A stretch of DNA of 64,000 bases from Salipaludibacillus keqinensis (GTDB taxonomy: Bacteria; Bacillota; Bacilli; Bacillales; Salisediminibacteriaceae), in assembly GCF_003226325.1 (NCBI RefSeq), contig NZ_PDOD01000001.1, positions 434,001 through 498,000 on the forward strand. Reading direction: 5' to 3'. Below, one piece after another: positions 58,312 through 64,000 of the stretch. Made by a program: the position numbers and the translations under genes. Below the pieces are notes generated by a model, which was not told the DNA's origin, searched no databases, and saw only the letters and a program-made list of their open reading frames with translations. Within the stretch, counting starts at the first letter, position 1; the number at the start of each line of letters is the position of its first letter.

Positions 58312-58421
58312 AGACGAAGAATAAAACAACTTCCTTAATCATTATCTCAGAATGAATGGTTCTATAAACTCGGTTTGGGAGTGTCAGTGGAAATCGATAA
58401 GTTAGTTGTAGGGGGAAAACG

Positions 58422-58856
58422 ATGGAACAAAGAATTGAACGTATCAAGAAGCAATTGCATTCGCAAAGTTATAAATTAACACCTCAACGTGAAGCAACCG
58501 TTCGAGTTCTCCTTGAGCACGAAGATGATCACCTTAGTGCAGAAGATGTCTATATGCTTGTGAAAGAAAAATATCCTGAAATTGGGTTGGCTACAGTATA
58601 TCGCACACTTGAACTATTAACTGAACTAAAAGTTGTTGATAAAATAAATTTTGGTGATGGTGTTTCAAGATATGACTTGCGACAAGAAGGTGCTGCACAC
58701 TTCCATCATCATCTCGTATGTATTGAATGTGGTGCTGTTGACGAAATCCAAGAAGACTTATTGGAAGATGTAGAGAAGGTCGTGGAACACAGGTGGAACT
58801 TTACTATTAAAGATCATCGGTTGACCTTTCACGGTATTTGCCATCGATGTAAATGA
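58422..58856 (+). CDS. fur: Ferric uptake regulator Fur
   Basis: Iron-dependent repressor of 144 residues. N-terminal winged helix (TPQREATVRVLLEH, SAEDVYMLVKEKYPEIGLATVYRTL), dimer domain with the His cluster AAHFHHHLVC and two CxxC zinc pairs (Cys100/103 and Cys140/143). PerR and Zur are the family alternatives; position between spoIIM and yqzK, as in B. subtilis, fixes this as Fur. AGGGGG precedes the ATG. An 18-bp hairpin terminator follows. Confidence 0.94.
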   Translation: MEQRIERIKKQLHSQSYKLTPQREATVRVLLEHEDDHLSAEDVYMLVKEKYPEIGLATVYRTLELLTELKVVDKINFGDGVSRYDLRQEGAAHFHHHLVCIECGAVDEIQEDLLEDVEKVVEHRWNFTIKDHRLTFHGICHRCK

Positions 58857-58906
58857 TCCGTTGCTAATCAACTTCTATAAATATAAAGCACTTACGATTA
58901 ATAAGG

Positions 58907-58950
58907 TACACCCCAACTGTTAGATGCTGTCTAACAGTTGGGGTGTATCT
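58907..58950 (+). terminator. Terminator after fur
   Basis: 18-bp stem from TACACCCC... to ...GGGGTGTA (58907-58924 / 58930-58947) with a 5-nt loop. Confidence 0.9.
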
Positions 58951-59067
58951 TTGTTTAAGTAGGCGCTTTTCTTTGTTTAATGGATCGTTTAAATTTCATG
59001 TATAGATTCTAAGAGAGTGGACATATCCTTTATTAACTAGAGGACAGATTGTAAATGAGGGGAAGCA

Positions 59068-59301
59068 ATGAGAAATATTTATCGATTTTTTCAAATGATA
59101 TGGCTTTTTTTCTTGTTCATGGGGTGCACGCTTGTTTTTTATTATGGTATTCTATGGGTGAGCGACGAATACAAAGAGTATCACAGATATGATGAACCCC
59201 ACGGTAGATCGATGAAAGTCATTTCTCCATCGAATGTAGAAGAACCGAAGGAAATGGAAGCTTTCGAACGTTTACGCCTTTTTTTTGTGGAGGGTGAATA
59301 G
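59068..59301 (+). CDS. yqzK: YqzK (DUF4227) small membrane protein
   Basis: 77 residues with one membrane helix (FFQMIWLFFLFMGCTLVFYYGILW) followed by an acidic soluble tail (YKEYHRYDEPHGRSMKV). The DUF4227 pattern and position between fur and xerD match B. subtilis yqzK. Function unknown. GAGGGG precedes the ATG. Confidence 0.82.
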   Translation: MRNIYRFFQMIWLFFLFMGCTLVFYYGILWVSDEYKEYHRYDEPHGRSMKVISPSNVEEPKEMEAFERLRLFFVEGE

Positions 59302-59378
59302 CTAAGCCTGTTCGTATAGAATGCTGTTTTAACCATTCAACTGGCACTACTGGGAGAATTGAAAGGTGGAATTGAAGT

Positions 59379-60269
59379 TTGAGAGAAGAATTGAAAGCGT
59401 TTATTCATTATTTAATTGTTGAAAAAGGATTAGCTCAAAATTCTACAAAGGCTTATGAAAGAGATTTACAAGCTTATCTCATATACTTAGAAAAAGTAGA
59501 AGGAATAGAAGACTTTGATAAAGTAAAGAAGTCAAACATCCTTCATTTTTTACATCACTTAAATGATTTAGGTAGAGCTAGTGCATCTATGTCGAGAATG
59601 CTTTCGTCTATTCGGTCGTTCCATCAGTTTTTAATTCGGGAGGCGTTCATTTCTCACGATCCGTCTTTACATATAGAAATGCCAAGACCGGATAAGACTC
59701 TACCTAAGATTCTTTCAACAACAGAAGTTGAAGCGCTGCTTGAAGCAGCTAGTGGTAGTTCCCCACTCGGACTAAGAAATAAAGCGATGTTTGAATTGCT
59801 TTATGCAACTGGTGTGCGTGTGAGTGAGCTTTGTGGTTTGAAACTTGCAGATGTACATTTGCAAATGGGATTCATTCGTTGTTTAGGTAAAGGAAATAAA
59901 GAACGTATTATTCCTTTAGGTCAATTAGCAGGAGAAGCGTTGGAAACTTATTTGCAAGAAAGCCGTCCAATCTTATCGAGAAAACAAAAACATGATGTTC
60001 TATTTGTAAATCATCATGGACGATCGTTAAGCAGACAAGGGTTTTGGAAAGTTTTACAACAATTATCTCAAGACGCTCGAATTGAGAAAAAAGTGACTCC
60101 GCACACGTTAAGACATTCGTTCGCTACTCATTTATTAGAAAATGGAGCTGATTTAAGAGCTGTTCAAGAGATGCTAGGACATGCAGATATATCAACTACA
60201 CAGATTTATACTCACGTTACAAAGGTAAGAATGAAAGAAGTTTATTCGCAATATCATCCAAGGGCTTAA
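59379..60269 (+). CDS. xerD: Site-specific tyrosine recombinase XerD
   Basis: Chromosome-dimer recombinase acting at dif near the terminus together with CodV/XerC. The 296 residues have the N-terminal SAM-like core-binding domain (about 1-85) and a catalytic domain. The catalytic residues are Arg147, Lys171, His242, Arg245, His268 and nucleophile Tyr277 (HTLRHSFATHLLENGADL, GHADISTTQIYTHV). TTG at 59379 follows GAAAGGTGG. Located between yqzK and deoB as in B. subtilis (ripX). Confidence 0.95.
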   Translation: MREELKAFIHYLIVEKGLAQNSTKAYERDLQAYLIYLEKVEGIEDFDKVKKSNILHFLHHLNDLGRASASMSRMLSSIRSFHQFLIREAFISHDPSLHIEMPRPDKTLPKILSTTEVEALLEAASGSSPLGLRNKAMFELLYATGVRVSELCGLKLADVHLQMGFIRCLGKGNKERIIPLGQLAGEALETYLQESRPILSRKQKHDVLFVNHHGRSLSRQGFWKVLQQLSQDARIEKKVTPHTLRHSFATHLLENGADLRAVQEMLGHADISTTQIYTHVTKVRMKEVYSQYHPRA

Positions 60270-60285
60270 CTTTATTGCAAGTATA

Positions 60286-60316
60286 GATGTCTGACCTCAG
60301 ACATCAAAGGGGTTTT
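60286..60316 (+). terminator. Possible terminator after xerD
   Basis: GATGTCTGA / TCAGACATC with a minimal loop; a weak TTTT lies 8 bp later. Termination is likely weak and may allow read-through into deoB. Confidence 0.5.
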
Positions 60317-60382
60317 CGAGTTACTCATTTAGATTAGGGTATAGTATGAAAAAGATGCAATGTAAATTTAAGGAGGACGAAC

Positions 60383-61567
60383 ATGAACACCGAAAAATTC
60401 AAACGTATATTTTTAATTGTTATGGATTCAGTCGGAATTGGAGAAGCACCAGATGCAAAAGAATTTAATGATGAAGGGGCAGACACATTAGGCCATATTG
60501 CAAAAGTGATGAAAGGCCTGAAAATGCCACATTTAGATCAACTTGGATTAACGCAAGTCAAGCAGTATGAAGGCGGTCAGCAAGTCAAAGATCCTAAAGG
60601 TTTTTTCGGAAAAATGGAAGAAGCTTCAGTAGGCAAGGATACTATGACCGGCCATTGGGAGATTATGGGTCTTCATATCGATCAACCGTTTAGAACGTTT
60701 CCAGATGGATTTCCATCAGAACTTATTCAAGAGATTGAAGCGAAAACTGGACGCAAAGTATTAGGGAACAAACCAGCCTCTGGCACAGAAATATTGGATG
60801 AATTAGGAGAAGAACACGTAAAAACAGGAGACTTGATAGTTTACACGTCAGCGGATTCCGTTCTGCAAATTGCCGCTCACGAGGAAGTCATCCCAGCTAG
60901 TGAACTTTGGGATATTTGTGAAATGGCTCGTGAACTAACATTGGATGAAAAGTACATGGTGGGACGTGTGATTGCTAGACCGTTTGTAGGAACACCAGGA
61001 AATTGGGAACGAACACCTAATCGTCATGATTATGCTTTAAAGCCATTTGGCAGAACCGTAATGAATGAGTTGAAAGACGGAGGGTTTGATTCAATAGCTA
61101 TCGGCAAAATCTCGGACATTTATGATGGAGAAGGGATTACCCAATCGTTGAGAACAACTTCGAATATGGATGGTATGGACAAGCTGAATGAAACGGTGTC
61201 AATGGATTTTAGAGGGTTAAGTTTTCTTAACTTGGTAGATTTTGATGCGAAATTTGGGCATAGAAGGGATCCGATTGGATACGGAAAAGCCCTTGAAGAA
61301 TTTGATGCACGGCTGCCAGAAGTAATCGACCATTTAAACGATGACGATTTGTTAATTATTACAGCTGATCATGGAAATGATCCAATTCACCCCGGAACGG
61401 ACCATACAAGGGAATATGTTCCTCTACTCGTATTTAATAAACAGCTCTCACCTGGAAAGTCATTAGGTACAAGAAAAACATTCGCAGATATCGGGGCAAC
61501 TGTTGCAGACAACTTTAATGTGAAGCTTCCTGAGTTTGGAAAAAGTTTCTTAAAAGAATTGAAATAG
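60383..61567 (+). CDS. deoB: Phosphopentomutase
   Basis: Cytosolic metalloenzyme converting (deoxy)ribose 1-phosphate to 5-phosphate, coupling nucleoside phosphorolysis to the pentose pathway. The 394 residues have the alkaline phosphatase-like core: [14 protein letters not shown] (metal Asp), [12 protein letters not shown] (nucleophile Thr), and ITADHGNDP and [12 protein letters not shown] (metal His and Asp). AGGAGG precedes the ATG. First gene of the deoB-pnp-pnp-pdp salvage operon; B. subtilis drm is here too. Confidence 0.96.
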   Translation: MNTEKFKRIFLIVMDSVGIGEAPDAKEFNDEGADTLGHIAKVMKGLKMPHLDQLGLTQVKQYEGGQQVKDPKGFFGKMEEASVGKDTMTGHWEIMGLHIDQPFRTFPDGFPSELIQEIEAKTGRKVLGNKPASGTEILDELGEEHVKTGDLIVYTSADSVLQIAAHEEVIPASELWDICEMARELTLDEKYMVGRVIARPFVGTPGNWERTPNRHDYALKPFGRTVMNELKDGGFDSIAIGKISDIYDGEGITQSLRTTSNMDGMDKLNETVSMDFRGLSFLNLVDFDAKFGHRRDPIGYGKALEEFDARLPEVIDHLNDDDLLIITADHGNDPIHPGTDHTREYVPLLVFNKQLSPGKSLGTRKTFADIGATVADNFNVKLPEFGKSFLKELK

Positions 61568-61578
61568 GAGATGATGAC

Positions 61579-62415
61579 ATGATTAGTAACATTATGATTA
61601 CTGAAGCAAAACAATTTATAGAAAAGAAGATTTCAGAAAAGCCCACGATCGGACTTATTCTCGGATCTGGATTAGGCGTCCTAGCAGATGAAATTCAAAA
61701 TTCTGTACGACTTCCTTACAATGAAATACCGGGTTTTCCTACATCTACGGTTGCTGGTCACAAAGGACAGTTAGTGATAGGTGAATTAGAAGGGAAAACA
61801 GTCGTGGCCATGCAGGGACGCTTTCACTATTATGAAGGGTACTCCATGGACTTGGTTACGTTGCCAGTAAGAGTAATGAAAGCTATAGGTGTGGAACAAT
61901 TAATCGTTACAAACGCCGCAGGGGGCATTAATGAAGAGTACAAACCTGGGGATTTGATGATCATTACAGACCACTTGAATATGTTCGGTACAAATCCTTT
62001 AATTGGGACTAATGATGACCAGTTAGGAGTAAGATTTCCAGATATGTCTCAAGCTTATACAAAAGACCTGAATGATTTAGCTAAACAAGTTGCCGCAGAG
62101 ATTCAATTAAATGTAAAAGAAGGAGTATATGTAGGAAATACTGGTCCTACATATGAAACGCCTGCTGAAATAAGAATGCTTCGCACGTTAGGTGGCGATG
62201 CAGTTGGAATGTCCACAGTACCTGAAGTGATCGTTGCACGTCACAGCGAAATGAACGTATTGGGCATTTCGTGTATTTCAAATATGGCGGCTGGAATTTT
62301 AGACCAACCTCTAACTCACGACGAAGTAATGGAAACAACGGAGCAAGTTCGAGCTGATTTCCTTCAGTTTGTTAAACAAATCGTTGAAAAAATGCCTAAA
62401 GAGGTTTCAAAATGA
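61579..62415 (+). CDS. punA: Purine nucleoside phosphorylase (copy 1, 6-oxopurine type)
   Basis: Cytosolic trimeric PNP cleaving inosine and guanosine with phosphate. The 278 residues contain the phosphate loop GLILGSGLGVLADEIQ, the STVAGHKGQLV and GRFHYYEGY segments, and NAAGGINEEY. Base-recognition residues of the family are present: Glu193 in TYETPAE and Asn235 in ISNMAAG (Glu201 and Asn243 in the human enzyme), plus His in LTHDEV for the ribose 5'-OH. Expected to act on 6-oxopurines. AGGAG lies 8 nt before ATG. It overlaps the second copy in ATGA. Confidence 0.94.
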   Translation: MISNIMITEAKQFIEKKISEKPTIGLILGSGLGVLADEIQNSVRLPYNEIPGFPTSTVAGHKGQLVIGELEGKTVVAMQGRFHYYEGYSMDLVTLPVRVMKAIGVEQLIVTNAAGGINEEYKPGDLMIITDHLNMFGTNPLIGTNDDQLGVRFPDMSQAYTKDLNDLAKQVAAEIQLNVKEGVYVGNTGPTYETPAEIRMLRTLGGDAVGMSTVPEVIVARHSEMNVLGISCISNMAAGILDQPLTHDEVMETTEQVRADFLQFVKQIVEKMPKEVSK

Positions 62416-63251
62416 TTACTGCCGAAATGATTCAAGAGTCTGCCAAATGGATTGAAGATAAAATCGAGGCTCAACCGAGTGTAGGACTGATTCTAGGATC
62501 TGGGTTAGGGGATTTAGCAGATGAAATAGAAAATCCCGTTTGCCTTTCTTACAAAGATATACCTCATTTCCCGTCCTCGACTGTAACAGGCCACAAGGGA
62601 CAATTGGTCATAGGTTTATTAGAAGGACATACCGTGATGGCTATGCAAGGAAGGTTCCATTACTATGAAGGCTATTCCATGCAAGAGGTCACATTTCCAG
62701 TACGTGTAATGAAAGAATTGGGGTGTGATAGTTTAATCGTAACCAACGCTTGTGGCGGTATGAACAAGAATTATCAGCCTGGTGATCTAATGATTATAGA
62801 AGATCATATTAATTTCACAGGAGCAAACCCTCTAATTGGTGAAAATTTGGATGACTATGGTCCGAGGTTTCCTGATATGAGTCAAACATATACACCTGAG
62901 TTAAGGGAACATGCCCTAGAAGCAGCAAAAGCGGTTGGGCAAACAGTGCAACGAGGAGTTTATGCTGCCATCAGTGGCCCCACTTACATGTCAGGTGCAG
63001 AATTGATTATGCTTCGTAAACTGGGTGGTGACGTTGTGGGGATGTCCACAGTACCAGAAGCGATGGTAGCAAGTCATATGTCAATGAATATATTAGGGAT
63101 CTCTTGCATTACCGATATGGCCATTGGAGAAGCTATCGAAGGAATCACACATGAAGAAGTAATGGAAGTAGCAGCGAAAGCCAAACCTAGATTCAAAATG
63201 TTGGTTCGACAAGTGTTAAAAACTGGAAGGAACGAACTGTGGAACAGATAA
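62412..63251 (+). CDS. Purine nucleoside phosphorylase paralogue (copy 2, changed base site)
   Basis: Tandem paralogue, 279 residues, in line with copy 1 at the same residue numbers. The phosphate loop (GLILGSGLGDLADEIE), GRFHYYEGY and the ribose 5'-OH His (ITHEEV) are kept. The base-recognition residues differ: Met193 in TYMSGAE replaces Glu, Asp235 in ITDMAIG replaces Asn, and Cys114 replaces Ala. Asp at this site is the residue of methylthioadenosine phosphorylase, which takes 6-aminopurines. I infer a specificity shift, perhaps to adenosine or an analogue. Translation is coupled to copy 1 by a 4-bp ATGA overlap. Confidence 0.88.
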   Translation: MITAEMIQESAKWIEDKIEAQPSVGLILGSGLGDLADEIENPVCLSYKDIPHFPSSTVTGHKGQLVIGLLEGHTVMAMQGRFHYYEGYSMQEVTFPVRVMKELGCDSLIVTNACGGMNKNYQPGDLMIIEDHINFTGANPLIGENLDDYGPRFPDMSQTYTPELREHALEAAKAVGQTVQRGVYAAISGPTYMSGAELIMLRKLGGDVVGMSTVPEAMVASHMSMNILGISCITDMAIGEAIEGITHEEVMEVAAKAKPRFKMLVRQVLKTGRNELWNR

Positions 63252-63266
63252 AAGGGGGAAGAAGCA

Positions 63267-64000
63267 ATGAGAATGGTCGATTTAATTGAAAAGAAAAGAA
63301 ACGGAAAATCTCATTCAAAAGAAGAAATCGAATTTATTATAGACGGATATTCTAATGATACCATTCCAGATTATCAAATTAGTGCGTGGGCAATGGCAAT
63401 TTACTTTCAAGATATGAATCAACAAGAGCGGGCTTTCTTAACAGATGCTATCGTCCAATCTGGTGATACGATTGACTTGTCTGCTATTGAAGGAGTAAAA
63501 GTAGATAAACACTCAACAGGTGGAGTTGGTGATACAACCACATTAGTTCTCGCGCCACTAGTTGCAAGCTTAGGAGTTCCTGTAGCTAAAATGAGCGGAC
63601 GGGGGCTAGGTCATACAGGTGGGACAATTGATAAATTAGAAGCTATACCGGGGTTTAGTGTCGAGATTAGTAATCAGCAATTCATTGATTTAGTGAATAC
63701 AAACAAAGCTGCGGTCATCGGTCAAACTCAGAATTTAACTCCTGCCGATAAAAAGTTATATGGATTGAGAGATGTTACAGCGACCGTGAATTCTATCCCG
63801 CTTATAGCAAGTTCTATTATGAGTAAAAAAATTGCTTCAGGTGCTGATGCCATAGTGTTAGATGTGAAGACAGGGGCAGGAGCATTTATGAAGGAACTTT
63901 CAGAATCAAAAGAGTTAGCTGAGGCGATGGTAAGGATCGGAAATAATTTGGGACGTCAAACATCGGCCGTTATTTCGGATATGAGCCAACCTCTTGGTTT
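63267..64000 (+). CDS. pdp: Pyrimidine-nucleoside phosphorylase (5' part, cut by window end)
   Basis: The frame from ATG at 63267 is open to the window end (244 codons). It matches the N-terminal part of thymidine/pyrimidine-nucleoside phosphorylase: [40 protein letters not shown] (phosphate loop), [41 protein letters not shown]-type sequence, and [20 protein letters not shown] precedes the ATG. It cleaves uridine, deoxyuridine or thymidine. It completes the salvage operon after deoB and the two PNP genes. The remaining ~190 codons lie outside. Confidence 0.93.
   Translation, partial: MRMVDLIEKKRNGKSHSKEEIEFIIDGYSNDTIPDYQISAWAMAIYFQDMNQQERAFLTDAIVQSGDTIDLSAIEGVKVDKHSTGGVGDTTTLVLAPLVASLGVPVAKMSGRGLGHTGGTIDKLEAIPGFSVEISNQQFIDLVNTNKAAVIGQTQNLTPADKKLYGLRDVTATVNSIPLIASSIMSKKIASGADAIVLDVKTGAGAFMKELSESKELAEAMVRIGNNLGRQTSAVISDMSQPLG

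Overview
The window comes from the chromosome of a low-GC, endospore-forming, flagellated Gram-positive bacterium, most likely a moderately halophilic or alkaliphilic Bacillaceae close to Halobacillus. Long stretches follow the Bacillus subtilis gene order: brxB, yqjA, the mutase/epimerase/carboxylase block, yqjE, yqjH, yqjM, yqjN, proI, yqjQ, and later yqkF, nudF, spoIIM, fur, yqzK, xerD, drm, pnp. SpoIIM marks a sporulator. The C30 carotenoid cluster, the acidic proteins and a NaChBac-type sodium channel fit the Halobacillus group. The genus call is an inference from gene content, not from a marker gene.

Layout. 0-4.4 kb: a zinc-binding lipoprotein with a His/Asp/Asn-rich repeat, bacilliredoxin, a tRNA-Arg, an aromatic acid exporter family protein, an L,D-transpeptidase and a 29-codon Prli42-like gene. 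4.5-9.9 kb: methylmalonyl-CoA mutase, a fused B12-domain/epimerase protein, a carboxyltransferase and an M20 peptidase. 10-16.5 kb: DNA polymerase IV, then a detached flagellar island (ylqG, ylqH, fliS, flagellin, yaaR) with two sigma-D-like promoters. 16.6-31.8 kb: sucrose phosphorylase with a LacI regulator, old yellow enzyme, a CBS protein, RocB-like peptidase, TnrA, the sodium channel, an FAD oxidoreductase, pyrroline-5-carboxylate reductase, an SDR, a small orphan gene and a tyrosine phosphatase. 32-37.8 kb: methyltransferase, asparagine synthetase, a tungsten/molybdenum aldehyde ferredoxin oxidoreductase and a MoaD-type carrier pair. 38-46.1 kb: the carotenoid cluster as two converging operons. 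46.2-54.3 kb: SDR, HAD phosphatase, a guanine-riboswitch xpt/permease operon, a PTS IIA protein, a YcgQ/YcgR-like pair and UppP. 54.8-64 kb: a ResA-like thioredoxin, aldo/keto reductase, NudF, SpoIIM, Fur, YqzK, XerD and a nucleoside-salvage operon (deoB, two tandem purine nucleoside phosphorylases, pdp cut by the window end).

How the parts work together. The mutase block moves propionyl-CoA to succinyl-CoA. The crt genes build a glycosylated, probably acylated C30 carotenoid. The salvage operon and the xpt operon recover purines and pentoses. Readable regulation includes a guanine riboswitch, a TnrA box in front of tnrA, a perfect cre site, an operator in front of sucrose phosphorylase, a Rex-like site, and unexplained palindromes at the proI, yaaR and crt promoters.

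Most notable: the second purine nucleoside phosphorylase has lost both family base-recognition residues (Glu to Met, Asn to Asp), which suggests a changed substrate. I saw no phage, insertion sequence, CRISPR array or clear new defence system.
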